Part shown: one piece after another, positions 47,456 to 57,013 of the stretch
How positions within the stretch are numbered: the stretch's first letter is position 1
Layout: each line of letters starts with the position of its first letter
From: an uncultured Solimonas sp.
GTDB lineage: Bacteria > Pseudomonadota > Gammaproteobacteria > Nevskiales > Nevskiaceae
DNA length: 64,000 nt
NCBI GenBank assembly: GCA_946478985.1
Contig: CAMLDZ010000002.1
Location: forward strand, 1-64,000
Direction of reading: 5' to 3'
The notes under the pieces: model-generated
Told to the model about the DNA's origin: nothing
What the model saw: only the letters and a program-made list of their open reading frames with translations
Database searches by the model: none
Made by a program: the position numbers and the translations under genes

Positions 47456-49000
47456 TCATGCCGGCCGCGGTCCGGGGCTTCCCTGCACGACGACCAGGCT
47501 GTGGCGGGTGTGGCAATCGCTGTCGGCGCGATTCAGGTCATCGACCATGCGCAGGTCGGCCCGTACCCGTTCCTTGTCGAAATCCAGCAGCAGGTAGCCG
47601 CTGCCATGCAGATCGACCGCCTGTACATGCGGATTGTTGGCGCGGACGTTTCCGAAGCGCGCAGCCTCGGGGTTGCGGGAGGCCAGACTGGTCGTGACGA
47701 ATTCGCTGGCCACCGTCGGCGACCCGGGCCTGTCGAAATCCGCCTTGACGTCGGCTGCCCAGAACGAATGGATGTCGCCGCCCAGCATCAGGGCGTTGCG
47801 TACGGACGGCTGCTGCAGGGCGAGGAGCAGCCGATCGCGGTTGGCGCGATAACCGTCCCAGAAATCCGACCACGAGGCCAGCCCCGGGGCATCGTCAAGA
47901 TCGAGCTGCGAAAAAAGAAGCTGCTGTGCGATCACGCTCCAGCGCGCACTTTCCTGCTGCAGGCCCCGATACAGCCACGCCTCCTGCGATGCGCCCATCA
48001 GGCTGCGGGCGGGATCGCGCAACTGGGGGCAATCGCGCAGCGCGCGGCCGCTGAGTTCGCCGGGCACCGCGCAGGCCTGGTCATCGCGATACTGGCGCGT
48101 ATCCAGGACGTGCAGGCTTGCCAGTTCGCCCCACTGGAAACGCCGGTACAGATCCACGCCACCATCGGCGCGCAGCATGCTCGGGCGCAGGGGCATGTGT
48201 TCGAAGTAGGCCTGGTAAGCCTGCGCGCGACGTCTGGCAAATGCGTCGGCAGGCTGTCCCTGTCCGCTGGCCAGGCCGGCGTAGTCGTTGGCCACTTCGT
48301 GATCGTCCCAGCTGGCGACGAAGGGCAGCGCCGCGTGCGCGGCCTGCAAGTCCGGATCGGTCTTCCACTTGGCGTGACGCGCGCGGTAGCTGGCGAGGTC
48401 AACCGCTTCCGCCAGGCCGTGCGCTCGCGCGAACGGCGGCTCGCCCCAGCTGCGTTCGTAGATGTAGTCACCGACGTGCAGCACCAGATCGAGGTTCTGC
48501 TGCTGCATGTCGCGATACGCGGTGAAATAGCCGTGGTCCCAGTTCTGGCAAGACACCAGCGCACAGCGCAGACGGCTCGCGCGGTTCGGCAGGGTCAGGC
48601 TGCGGCCGGCGCGGCTCACCGCATCGCCGGCCAGAAACCGGTACCAGTAAGGCCGGCCGGGGCGCAGGCCCTTGAGTTCGACGTGTACCGAATGGCCGAG
48701 CTCCGGTATCGCGCTGTAGTCGCCGTGATGGACGATGCGCTTGAAGCCTTCATCCTCGGCGAGTTCCCAGCCGACGCCGATCGGGCCCGCTGGCAGGGTC
48801 TCGCCGACCAGACGCGTCCAGATCACGAAACCGTCACTGGCCGGTTCACCGGAGGCCACGCCCAGCGCGAACGGATCGCTGGCGAATCGCGCCGGCGCGG
48901 CGCCACGGCGGGCGCCGGTGGAGCAGGCGGCCAGCCACTGCGGCAGCAGGGTCGAGGCCAGGGCGCTGGTGAAGGCGCGGCGGCTGAGCCCGCTGCTCAC
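47456..49000 (-). CDS. PhoD-like alkaline phosphatase/phosphodiesterase
   Basis: The 514-residue protein carries a twin-arginine signal (GLSRRAFTSALAS). The PhoD-type metallophosphoesterase follows: PFALGVASGEPASDGFVIWTRL, LHVGDYIYERSWG, FVASWDDHEVANDYAG and MLGGDIHSFW. PhoD enzymes are calcium/iron-dependent and release phosphate from mono- and diesters in the periplasm. It starts with GTG at 49000, overlapping the TonB-receptor stop codon (GTGA). It converges with the response-regulator gene 12 bp away. Confidence 0.94.
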   Translation of the reverse strand: MSSGLSRRAFTSALASTLLPQWLAACSTGARRGAAPARFASDPFALGVASGEPASDGFVIWTRLVGETLPAGPIGVGWELAEDEGFKRIVHHGDYSAIPELGHSVHVELKGLRPGRPYWYRFLAGDAVSRAGRSLTLPNRASRLRCALVSCQNWDHGYFTAYRDMQQQNLDLVLHVGDYIYERSWGEPPFARAHGLAEAVDLASYRARHAKWKTDPDLQAAHAALPFVASWDDHEVANDYAGLASGQGQPADAFARRRAQAYQAYFEHMPLRPSMLRADGGVDLYRRFQWGELASLHVLDTRQYRDDQACAVPGELSGRALRDCPQLRDPARSLMGASQEAWLYRGLQQESARWSVIAQQLLFSQLDLDDAPGLASWSDFWDGYRANRDRLLLALQQPSVRNALMLGGDIHSFWAADVKADFDRPGSPTVASEFVTTSLASRNPEAARFGNVRANNPHVQAVDLHGSGYLLLDFDKERVRADLRMVDDLNRADSDCHTRHSLVVVQGSPGPRPA

Positions 49001-51312
49001 AGCCGCGTCCGCAGGCGCAGGAAATATTCGCGACCGTCGACGCCGATGGCCCCGGTCTCGGTGTATTGCAGGCTGCCGCCCTGCAGCAAGGCACGCTCCG
49101 CGATCCGTTCCGGATATTCGTCGGTGGCATTGATGACGCCGCCTTCCAGGCTCAGCCGCTCGTTGAGCTGGTAGCTCAGGCCCAGGTCGACGGTGATGGA
49201 GGCGCCGAATTGCTGTTCTTGGACCACCGGTACGCTGCGGAAGCTGCCGAAACGCGACACATCCAGCGTGGCCGACCAGGCGCGCCACTCGACGCGGGTG
49301 TTCAGCACCAGCTTGTCCTCGGGCTGCGCGGTGGTCAGCAGCGCGATCGACGACGGTCCCAGCAATGGCAGTGCCGGCACCACCGGATTCGCGTCCAGAT
49401 GCCGCAGATCGGTATCCACCGCGGTGTAGCCCAGGGCCAGGTTCACGCGCGCGCCGTGGCTGAGCTCGCGCCGCCAGGACAGCGTCAGGTCGTAGCCGTC
49501 GGTCCGCGTGCGGGCGGCGTTGGTGAAGAAGCGCAGCTGCGAGACATTGGTGATCCCCGCTGCGGTCAGGGCCGCATTGACGGCCGGGCCGCTCAGGGAT
49601 TCGCTGAGGACGATGCGATCGTCGATGTCGATATGGAAGAAATCCAGCGACAGGCTGAGTTGCCTGAGCGGGGTGAGGATCAGGCCGCCGCTGAGCTGCC
49701 GCGAGGTCTCGGGCTTGAGCGCGCTGGCGCCGAGCGCGCGTGCGACGGGATCGTCGACGCCGAAGGTGCCGACGTTGACCAGCACGCCGGCGCTGGACTG
49801 GCTGCTCACCGTGGCGAAATGGCCTTGCTGCAGCGAAGGGGCGCGAAATCCGCTGCCGCCGCTGGCGCGCAAGCCCAGCCACGATGCCGGTCGCGCAAAG
49901 GCCGACAGCTTGCCGATGGTTTCATTGCCGAAATCATCGTAGTGCTCGTGCCGCACGGCGGCGCCCAGATTCAAACCCGGCATGACGGCGAGCTCCAGGT
50001 CGAGATAAGCGCTCAGCGCGCTGCGGTTCTCGTCGACTGTGCCCGGCGGATTGAAGCCCGGGAAGCCCTGCGCGCCGGCGCCGCTGAGCGAGGCCGGCTC
50101 GCCGCGCTGCAGTTCGAAAGCCTCGTAGCGGTATTCGACGCCGGTGGCGACATTCAGGCCTTCCAGCAGATCCGCGAACAGACGGGTGAACCCCAGATCG
50201 ACCAGGTCCTGCAGGTAGCGGGTTCCACCGGCGTCGAAACGGGTCGGACTGGCCGCGCCCAATGAAGTATTGGCGGTGTCGCTCACCTGAAAGTCGGCGC
50301 GATTGAAGCCTGCGGTATTGCTCAGATCCCAGTCCCAGCCGGCCACGCGACCACGCAGGCCGATCGTGCCGCCGAGGTCGACCATGTCGAGTTCGATCAG
50401 CGGCAGAAAGCCATCCGGATACAGCGCCGCTGCGACCGTCGGCGCGCGGAACTGCGCTGCGCTTTCCGACTTGCGCTGCGCCAGCGTGGCATTGGCGTAT
50501 GTCGTTGCCGCCGCGCTGACCGGCTTTTCCAGCTTGGCCACCAGATTCACGTCGACGGAATCCGGGTCGCCCTGGCGATTGGTGACGCGGTCGAAACGAC
50601 TGTCGATTGCGGCGCCGTTGGTATGCCGCCGCGAGCGGGCCTCGCCGGACAGGGCCAGCATGCCGTCGTCACCGATCGCGACGCCCTTGTGGGCAGCGCC
50701 GATCAGGCTCTCGCCGTCGCCGTCTTCAGTGACGCCGCCCTGGATCGATGCGAAGCCATCGCCACGGCCGGCACGCAGCACCACATTGATGACGCCGGCA
50801 ATGGCATCGGAGCCGTACTGCGCGGCGGCACCGTCGCGGAGGATTTCGATGCGCTCGATCGCGCTCATCGGGATGGTGTTGAGGTCCACCGGCACCGAAC
50901 CGCGGCCTACGACGTTGTTGAAGTTGATCACCGACGAGGCATGGCGGCGTTTGCCGTCGATCAGCACCAGGACCTGATCGGGGCTCAGGCCGCGCAGGCT
51001 GATCGCCCGCGTATTGGCCGCCGACGGGCCTGTCGCGGTGCGCGGATAGTTCACCGACGGCGCCAGGAACTGCAGCGTTCGCGCCAGGTCGGTAAAGCCC
51101 CGGGCTTGCAGCTCTGCCGCGGAGAAGGAGTCGACCGGCACCGGCGTCTCGGTCGCCAGGCGCGGCGCCGCGCGCGAGCCGACCACGACGATCTCTTCGA
51201 CCGTGTCGCTTGCGGGGGCGTCCTCGGTGGCGACCTCCTGGCTGCGCGCGATCGATGTTTGCATCAGCAGAATGACCACGGTGCCGCCCACCATGGTGGT
51301 GCGTTTGAACAT
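48997..51312 (-). CDS. TonB-dependent outer-membrane receptor
   Basis: The 771-residue protein has a signal peptide (MFKRTTMVGGTVVILLMQTSIARS) and a plug domain whose TonB-box region is EEIVVVGSR. It contains RAISLRGLSPDQVLVLIDGKRRHAS and IERIEILRDGAAAQYGSDAIAGVINVVL. A long beta-barrel ends in an aromatic residue-bearing tail (GREYFLRLRTRL). The coupling to phoD suggests uptake of a phosphorylated compound or a metal needed by PhoD, but that is inference. A 118-bp gap separates it from the MFS gene. Confidence 0.95.
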   Translation of the reverse strand: MFKRTTMVGGTVVILLMQTSIARSQEVATEDAPASDTVEEIVVVGSRAAPRLATETPVPVDSFSAAELQARGFTDLARTLQFLAPSVNYPRTATGPSAANTRAISLRGLSPDQVLVLIDGKRRHASSVINFNNVVGRGSVPVDLNTIPMSAIERIEILRDGAAAQYGSDAIAGVINVVLRAGRGDGFASIQGGVTEDGDGESLIGAAHKGVAIGDDGMLALSGEARSRRHTNGAAIDSRFDRVTNRQGDPDSVDVNLVAKLEKPVSAAATTYANATLAQRKSESAAQFRAPTVAAALYPDGFLPLIELDMVDLGGTIGLRGRVAGWDWDLSNTAGFNRADFQVSDTANTSLGAASPTRFDAGGTRYLQDLVDLGFTRLFADLLEGLNVATGVEYRYEAFELQRGEPASLSGAGAQGFPGFNPPGTVDENRSALSAYLDLELAVMPGLNLGAAVRHEHYDDFGNETIGKLSAFARPASWLGLRASGGSGFRAPSLQQGHFATVSSQSSAGVLVNVGTFGVDDPVARALGASALKPETSRQLSGGLILTPLRQLSLSLDFFHIDIDDRIVLSESLSGPAVNAALTAAGITNVSQLRFFTNAARTRTDGYDLTLSWRRELSHGARVNLALGYTAVDTDLRHLDANPVVPALPLLGPSSIALLTTAQPEDKLVLNTRVEWRAWSATLDVSRFGSFRSVPVVQEQQFGASITVDLGLSYQLNERLSLEGGVINATDEYPERIAERALLQGGSLQYTETGAIGVDGREYFLRLRTRL

Positions 51313-51430
51313 TGCCGTCCCCGTTGGATGTGTTGGACCAGAATCAGGTCGACAAACTAGCCCCGGGGACGCGGCCCGCCCATCGGCCATTGCGCAACGC
51401 CGGTTGCGGTCGGTGCAACCGCTTTGTCGT

Positions 51431-52735
51431 TCAGGCCGGCTGTACGCTGCGGGCGCGGGCATAGGCGCCAAGCCCGAGCGCGCCGAGCGCCGCGGAGAAC
51501 AACGACATCATCGCTGCGGCGATGCCCAGGGCCTCGCCGATACGGGCGGGATCGCCGAAGCCGTAGTCACTGAGCAAGGCCACCAGCGTCGGTCCCAGGC
51601 CTAGCCCGAGCAGGTTGACCATCATCACGCCCAGCGCCGAGGCGGTGCCGCGCATGCGGCCCGGCACGATCTCCTGCAAGGCAGCCGGGCCGCTGCCGAT
51701 GATGACGGTGATGAATAGCGTCGCCAGCGCCAGCGGCGCGAGGGCGATGGTCGCAGTCGGCATGTGCGGCATGGCCGCGATGCAGGGCGCGGCGGCCAGC
51801 GCGCTCCAGCACATCAGCCGCAGCCTTCCGGCGCGGTGGCCGCGAGCGACCAGGGCGTCGCCCAGCAAGCCGCCGATGACGACGCCGCTCAGGCCGCAGA
51901 TCGATACGACGGCGCCATAGGCGACGCCGGCCTGGCCGGCATTGAGGCCGTGCTGGCGGATCAGGAAGCTGGGAATCCAGGCATTGCTGGCGTAGTTCGT
52001 CATCGCCGCGCAGCTCATGCACAGCCCCAGACACAACAGCGCGCGCGCATGCTGGCGAAGATACCGGGCCGTCTCGCGCAGCGTCGGGGCGTGCCGCGCA
52101 TCATGTCGCCGCGGCGGCTCGCGCAGGCTCGCCACCCACAAGGCGAGCGGCAGGCCCGGCAGGCCCACGGCGATGAAGATCAGCTGCCAGGACCGCAGCG
52201 CACCGATCACCGGCAGCTCGACGGAAACGCCCTGCAAGCGGCCAATGGCGAAGGCGCCGATGCCGAGGGCGAGGCCGCCGCCGATGTAGACGCCAGCGGT
52301 GTAGAGACCGAGCGCGAGCCCCAGGCGGCGCGGCGGAAACAGATCGCCGATCAGCGAATAGGCGGCGGGCGTCAGGCTGGCCTCACCGGCGCCGATCCCC
52401 ATGCGGCAGACCATCAGGGAGCCGAAGCTGCGCGCCAGTCCGCACGCCGCGGTCATCAGGCTCCAGATCGCCATGCCCGCTGCGACCAGCGCGATGCGCC
52501 GGCCACGGTCGGCCTGTCGCCCCGCCGGCAGGCCGCAGATGGCAAGCAGTGCCGCGAATGCCAGCCCATGGAGCAGGCTGAACTGGGTATCGCTGAGTTC
52601 GAGATCCTGCTTGATCGGCTCGACCAGCAGACTGAGGATGTGACGATCCAGGAACGCCAGCGCGTAGGCCAGGATCAGCAAGCCCAGCGTGTACCAGGCG
52701 TAGGCGCCGGCCGCCTCCGTCGAGCCCGAGTTCAA
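51431..52735 (-). CDS. MFS transporter, Spinster-like
   Basis: The 434-residue protein has twelve predicted helices and MFS signatures: LDRHILSLLVEPIKQDLELSDTQFSLLHG and GLPAGRQADRGRRI (the A-motif). GIGAGEASLTPAAYSLIGDLFPP and RMRGTASALGVMMVNLLGLGLGP fit the Spinster/sugar-phosphate-antiporter-like branch. It lies 7 bp downstream of the LysR gene, so the two are co-transcribed. The substrate cannot be assigned; context with phoD and a TonB receptor hints at an organic phosphate or its product. Confidence 0.93.
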   Translation of the reverse strand: MNSGSTEAAGAYAWYTLGLLILAYALAFLDRHILSLLVEPIKQDLELSDTQFSLLHGLAFAALLAICGLPAGRQADRGRRIALVAAGMAIWSLMTAACGLARSFGSLMVCRMGIGAGEASLTPAAYSLIGDLFPPRRLGLALGLYTAGVYIGGGLALGIGAFAIGRLQGVSVELPVIGALRSWQLIFIAVGLPGLPLALWVASLREPPRRHDARHAPTLRETARYLRQHARALLCLGLCMSCAAMTNYASNAWIPSFLIRQHGLNAGQAGVAYGAVVSICGLSGVVIGGLLGDALVARGHRAGRLRLMCWSALAAAPCIAAMPHMPTATIALAPLALATLFITVIIGSGPAALQEIVPGRMRGTASALGVMMVNLLGLGLGPTLVALLSDYGFGDPARIGEALGIAAAMMSLFSAALGALGLGAYARARSVQPA

Positions 52736-52742
52736 GGCGAGG

Positions 52743-53669
52743 CTATTGCGAGACGACCAGCCGCAGACCCTCGCGCTCGCTGCTCTGGCGCGCGGCCTCG
52801 GCAGTCAGCCACTGCCAGAAGATCTGCACCGCTTCGTGCCGACGAAATTCCGGCAGCGCCGCGACGTAATAGCCGCCGGAAACGGCGTGGCTGGCGGTGA
52901 AGATCCGCGACACGCGGCCTTGATCGATGAACGCGTCCACCAACGGCGAGACCCCGAGGGCAATGCCAAGGCCCTGGGCCACCGCCTCGTACATGACCAT
53001 GGCACTGTCGAAGCACTGCGGTTCTCGCTGCGGCAGCGGCAGGCCCTGCAGCGACAGCCACTCCATCCACTGATTGGCCGGATGGATCAGTTCCAGCAAG
53101 GGGTAGTGTCCGAGCTGATCCAGCCGCGCCGGCGCCGCGCGGCCATCGGCCAGCGTCGCGGCGCAGACCGCATACGCGTCGAGGCTCAGCAGTTTCTGCG
53201 AGTCGAAGCGATCCCAGAGGCCATCGCCGAACAGGATGCGGATGTCGGCGGCGCCGCCGATGAGATCGACGGAGTCCGCGCTGGTCTGCAGCACCAGTTC
53301 GATGTCCGCGCGCTGTGCATAGAAGCGCGGCAGGCGCGGGACCAGCCAGCCGACGGCAAAGGACTGGGAAACGCCCACGCGCAGGGCGCGCCGGCGAGGA
53401 TCGGGCGCCATCCAGTCGGTCGCGGCACGCATCGCTTCGAAGCTGGGCTGCAGGCGCTGCAAATATCGTTCACCGGCGACCGTCAGCACCGGCGCCTGGC
53501 CGCTGCGATCGAACAGGCGGACGCGGACATGATCTTCCAGTGCCTGGATGCGCCGCGAGAACGCGGCCGGGCTCAAGGCGAGGCGCGCGGCCGCCTCCTT
53601 GAAGCTGCCGGCACGGCTGGCCGCGATAAAGGCTTCGATGGCGCCCCAGGGCGGCGCTCGGCGTTGCAT
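52743..53669 (-). CDS. LysR-family regulator (GcvA-like)
   Basis: The 308-residue protein has an N-terminal winged helix (GAIEAFIAASRAGSFKEAAARLALSPAAFSRRIQALED) and a periplasmic-binding-like effector domain. This GcvA-like subfamily often controls neighbouring transport genes. It is the first gene of the minus-strand block LysR-MFS, followed by the TonB receptor and phoD. A near-palindrome, GGGATCCG-N6-CGGAATCCC (53675-53697), lies just upstream of its start codon and may be an autoregulatory site. It diverges from the kinase gene across 195 bp. Confidence 0.93.
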   Translation of the reverse strand: MQRRAPPWGAIEAFIAASRAGSFKEAAARLALSPAAFSRRIQALEDHVRVRLFDRSGQAPVLTVAGERYLQRLQPSFEAMRAATDWMAPDPRRRALRVGVSQSFAVGWLVPRLPRFYAQRADIELVLQTSADSVDLIGGAADIRILFGDGLWDRFDSQKLLSLDAYAVCAATLADGRAAPARLDQLGHYPLLELIHPANQWMEWLSLQGLPLPQREPQCFDSAMVMYEAVAQGLGIALGVSPLVDAFIDQGRVSRIFTASHAVSGGYYVAALPEFRRHEAVQIFWQWLTAEAARQSSEREGLRLVVSQ

Positions 53670-53864
53670 GGGAAGGGATCCGGACGGACGGAATCCCAGT
53701 TGAGGCTAAGCCACCGGTATGACGTTCCTGCGACAACTGCATCGCGCCGCCGGCGTTGCAGGCCCGCGGGCCTGGCTCGAGCGCCTGCAACATCCGCGCG
53801 CGTGCCCCGGATGGGTGCCGCCCGCCGCCTGCTAACCTTGCTGCCGATCCTTGCCCCTGTCGCC

Positions 53865-55160
53865 ATGTCGCTCGAAGCCCGCTATGCCCTGGTCCTGATG
53901 GTGATCGCCACGCTGGCGATGGCGACCAGCATGGCGGTCCGGCACTGGCTGGGCGCGCCATTGCTGGCCCTGCTGGCAGGGCTGGCGATCGCGCTGATCG
54001 GCGCTCTGCTCGCCGCGCGGCAGCTGACCCGCCCGACGCTGCAACTGCTGCGCGCGCTGCAAGGCGCGGTGGCCAGCTATCGCGACGGCGACTTCAGCTT
54101 CTCGATCACCAGCGCCCGCCGCGATGAGCTGGGCGAACTGGCGCGGCTGCACAACATGCTGAGCCATACGCTGCGCGAGCAGCGCCAGCACCTGGCGCAG
54201 CGCGAGCTCTTGCTCGACACCGTCGTGCAGAACACGCCGGTGGCACTGGTGCTGGTCGAGGAGAACGGCCACGTCGTCTACGCCAATCTCGCGGCGCGGC
54301 AGCTGTTCAACGACAACCGCAGTCTTGCCGGGCTGTCGTTCCAGGCGATCGTCGATGGAGGTCCGGCGTCGATGCGCGAAGCGCTGGCTCAGGAGGGCGA
54401 CGCGCTGTTCAGCGTCGACTTCGCCGAAGGCGAGGAAACCTTCCATCTCTCGCAGCGCGGCTTCCGGCTGCAGGGCCGTGCGCACCGGCTGTACCTGTTC
54501 CGGCGCATGACGCGCGAACTGTCGCGGCAGGAGGTCGCCACCTGGAAGAAGGTGATCCGCGTGATGAGCCATGAGCTCAACAACTCGCTGGCGCCGATCT
54601 CGTCGATGGCGCATTCCGGCGCCGAGCTGGCGCGGCGCGGCCAGATTGAGCGGCTGCCGGAGGTGTTCGCCAGCATCGGCGGCCGCGCCCGGCATCTGCA
54701 CGGCTTCATCGAAGGTTATGCGCGCTTCGCGCGGCTGCCGGCGCCGCGGCTGGAGCGCGTGCCGCTGCGGACGCTGATCGATGCGCTGTCCGGCCAGCGG
54801 CCGTTCCGGTTGGCCGGCGAGCTGCCGGACGCGCAATTGCATATCGACGCGGCGCAGATCGAGCAGGTGCTGATCAACCTGCTGAAGAACGCGCACGAGG
54901 CCGAAGGCCCGGCCGAGGCGGTGGAGCTGGAAGTGCAGCGCGCCGGCGCGCAGTGGCGCATCGAGGTGCGCGACCGCGGCAGCGGCATGAGCGAGACCGT
55001 GCTGGCCAATGCGCTGCTGCCGTTCTACTCGACCAAGCGTGCTGGCACCGGCCTGGGCCTGGCACTGGCGCGCGAGATCGCCGAGGCGCATGGCGGCCGC
55101 CTGCAGCTGGCCAACCGCGAGGGCGGCGGCCTGCGCGTGACCCTGAGCCTGCCGGCATAG
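53865..55160 (+). CDS. Sensor histidine kinase
   Basis: The 431-residue protein has two membrane helices close together (ALVLMVIATLAMATSMAV and LLALLAGLAIALIGALLAAR), a HAMP-like segment and a PAS-like region starting near VVQNTPVALVLVEENGHVVYAN. The H-box is VMSHELNNSLAPI, with His236 as phospho-acceptor, followed by an ATPase domain with N, G1 (RDRGSGM) and G2 (GTGLGLAL) boxes. The periplasmic loop is very short, so sensing is probably in the membrane or cytoplasm. The start is uncertain; an ATG at 53811 adds 18 residues. NtrB-like H-box and location suggest pairing with the NtrC-family regulator at 46103. Confidence 0.9.
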   Translation: MSLEARYALVLMVIATLAMATSMAVRHWLGAPLLALLAGLAIALIGALLAARQLTRPTLQLLRALQGAVASYRDGDFSFSITSARRDELGELARLHNMLSHTLREQRQHLAQRELLLDTVVQNTPVALVLVEENGHVVYANLAARQLFNDNRSLAGLSFQAIVDGGPASMREALAQEGDALFSVDFAEGEETFHLSQRGFRLQGRAHRLYLFRRMTRELSRQEVATWKKVIRVMSHELNNSLAPISSMAHSGAELARRGQIERLPEVFASIGGRARHLHGFIEGYARFARLPAPRLERVPLRTLIDALSGQRPFRLAGELPDAQLHIDAAQIEQVLINLLKNAHEAEGPAEAVELEVQRAGAQWRIEVRDRGSGMSETVLANALLPFYSTKRAGTGLGLALAREIAEAHGGRLQLANREGGGLRVTLSLPA

Positions 55161-55217
55161 ACCGCGCGCCGGCGGCGTGCTGTGATGCGAAGGACTTCTT
55201 CGCCGCACAGGGCTCAC

Positions 55218-56165
55218 ATGCAGGCATTTCCCCATCGCCGGCGCTGGATCGGCGTCTATCTGCTGCTGATGGCCGGCTTCGCCGCCGCCTTGTACGCGGC
55301 CAGCCAGCGCGTCGACTACAACTGGAACTGGCAGCGCATCCCGCAGTATCTGGTCAGCAACGCGGGCACCGAACTGCGCGCGCCGTTCGACGGCTTCGTG
55401 GCGATCACCGATGACGGCAAGCGCCTCACGTTCAGCGAGCTCAAGGGTGCGCGCGAGCAGACGCTGACGGGCTTCGACGAGCTGCTGGTCGGCGAGGGCG
55501 ATCTGGTGTTCCAGGACGATCCGGTGGCGCGCAAGCACGGCATCGTCGCCGGGCCGCTGGCGGTGGGCCTGTGGGTGACGCTGAAGATCTCGGCACTGTC
55601 GCTGCTGTTCGCACTGCTGCTGGGCCTGCTCGCCGGCCTCGGCCGCGTGGCGCGCAATCCGGCAGCGCAGCTGCTGGCGACGACCTACGTGGAGCTGATC
55701 CGCGGCACGCCGTTGCTGGTGCAGATCTTCATCTTCTATTTCTTCGTCGGCACCGTGCTGCAGCTGTCAGCCCTGACCGCCGGCGTCGCGGCGCTGGCGG
55801 TGTTCACCGGCGCCTACATCGCCGAGATCGTCCGCGCCGGCATCGAAGCGGTGCCGCGCGGGCAGATGGAGGCGGCGCGCAGCCTGGGCCTGTCGGTGCC
55901 GCAGGCGATGCGCCATGTGGTGCTGCCGCAGGCGCTGAAGAAGACGCTGCCGCCGCTGGCCGGGCAGTTCATCAACCTGATCAAGGATTCCTCGCTGGTC
56001 TCGGTGATGGCGCTGACTGATCTGACCAAGGCCGGCCGCGAGGTCGTCGCCTCCACCTTCAGTCCCTTCGAGGTCTGGTTCACCGTGGCGCTGCTGTACC
56101 TGCTGCTGACCGGCACACTGTCGGTGTTCGTGCGGCGCCTGGAGCGCAGGCTCGCGCATGACTGA
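55218..56165 (+). CDS. Amino-acid ABC transporter permease (HisM/GlnP type)
   Basis: The 315-residue permease has one N-terminal helix, then an unusually long extra-helical segment of about 80 residues (31-112). The standard core follows, with the EAA-like loop [30 protein letters not shown] and [20 protein letters not shown] 55218 is used; the ATG at 55182 has no better support. It overlaps the ATPase gene by 8 bp. No solute-binding protein gene is present in the window, so the partner must be elsewhere. Confidence 0.92.
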   Translation: MQAFPHRRRWIGVYLLLMAGFAAALYAASQRVDYNWNWQRIPQYLVSNAGTELRAPFDGFVAITDDGKRLTFSELKGAREQTLTGFDELLVGEGDLVFQDDPVARKHGIVAGPLAVGLWVTLKISALSLLFALLLGLLAGLGRVARNPAAQLLATTYVELIRGTPLLVQIFIFYFFVGTVLQLSALTAGVAALAVFTGAYIAEIVRAGIEAVPRGQMEAARSLGLSVPQAMRHVVLPQALKKTLPPLAGQFINLIKDSSLVSVMALTDLTKAGREVVASTFSPFEVWFTVALLYLLLTGTLSVFVRRLERRLAHD

Positions 56166-56904
56166 ACAGCCGGAGGTGCTGATCGACGCGCGCGAGGTGC
56201 GCAAGGTCTATCCCAATGGCGTCGTCGGCCTGCGCGGCGTTTCGCTGCAGGTGCGCCGCGGCGAGGTGGTCTGCATCGTCGGGCCGAGCGGCTCGGGCAA
56301 GTCGACGCTGCTGCGCACGCTCAATGCGCTGGAGTCGATCAGCGCCGGCGAGATCACCGTGCTGGGCCAGTCGCTGCACGGCGGCGCCTGCGATCTGGAT
56401 GCGCTGCGCGCACGGGTCGGCATGGTGTTCCAGAGCTTCAACCTGTTTCCGCACCGCAGCGTGCTCGACAACCTGATGCTGGCGCCGCGCATCGTCGCCC
56501 GGGTTTCCGCGCAGGAGGCCCGCGCGCGCGCCGAGGCGCTGCTGGCCAAGGTGGGGCTGGCGGACAAGGCAGATGCCCATCCGGCGCAACTGTCCGGCGG
56601 CCAGCAGCAGCGCGTGGCGATCGCCCGCGCGCTGGCGATGCAGCCGCAGATCATGCTGTTCGACGAGCCCACCTCGGCGCTGGACCCGGAGAAGGTCGGC
56701 GAGGTGCTGGACGTGATGAAACTGCTGGCACGCGAGGGCATGACGATGTGCGTGGTCACGCACGAAATGGGCTTTGCGCGCGCCGTCGCCCACCGTGTGG
56801 TGTTCATGGACGGCGGCGAGATCGTCCATCAGGACGCGCCGCAGGCATTCTTCGAGGCGCCGGGCAATGAGCGGCTGCGGACTTTCTTGGGGAAGGTGTT
56901 GTGA
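56158..56904 (+). CDS. Amino-acid ABC transporter ATPase (GlnQ type)
   Basis: The 248-residue ATPase has Walker [34 protein letters not shown] (GlnQ/HisP pattern), signature LSGGQQQR, Walker [14 protein letters not shown] and the H-loop [20 protein letters not shown]. It pairs with the permease it overlaps by 8 bp. The downstream intergenic repeat supplies hairpins for termination. Confidence 0.95.
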   Translation: MTEQPEVLIDAREVRKVYPNGVVGLRGVSLQVRRGEVVCIVGPSGSGKSTLLRTLNALESISAGEITVLGQSLHGGACDLDALRARVGMVFQSFNLFPHRSVLDNLMLAPRIVARVSAQEARARAEALLAKVGLADKADAHPAQLSGGQQQRVAIARALAMQPQIMLFDEPTSALDPEKVGEVLDVMKLLAREGMTMCVVTHEMGFARAVAHRVVFMDGGEIVHQDAPQAFFEAPGNERLRTFLGKVL

Positions 56905-56907
56905 AGG

Positions 56908-57007
56908 CCCCTCACCCCCAACCCCTCTCCCGCGGTGCGGGAGAGGGGAGCTGCTTTTCCCTTCTCCCGCGTCGCGGGAGAAGGTGGCGCGTAGCGCCGG
57001 ATGAGGG
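56908..57007. repeat. Hairpin-rich intergenic repeat element
   Basis: About 100 bp contain three inverted repeats. CCCCTCTCCCGC (56922-56933) pairs with GCGGGAGAGGGG (56937-56948), CCTTCTCCCGC (56960-56970) with GCGGGAGAAGG (56974-56984), and GGCGC with GCGCC (56986-56998). The ends are CCCCTCA and TGAGGG, an inverted terminus. It resembles the CCCTCACCC...GGATGAGGG palindromic elements common in Xanthomonadales and other proteobacteria, from memory. It separates two convergent genes and probably terminates both. Confidence 0.75.
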
Positions 57008-57013
57008 CGCGCG

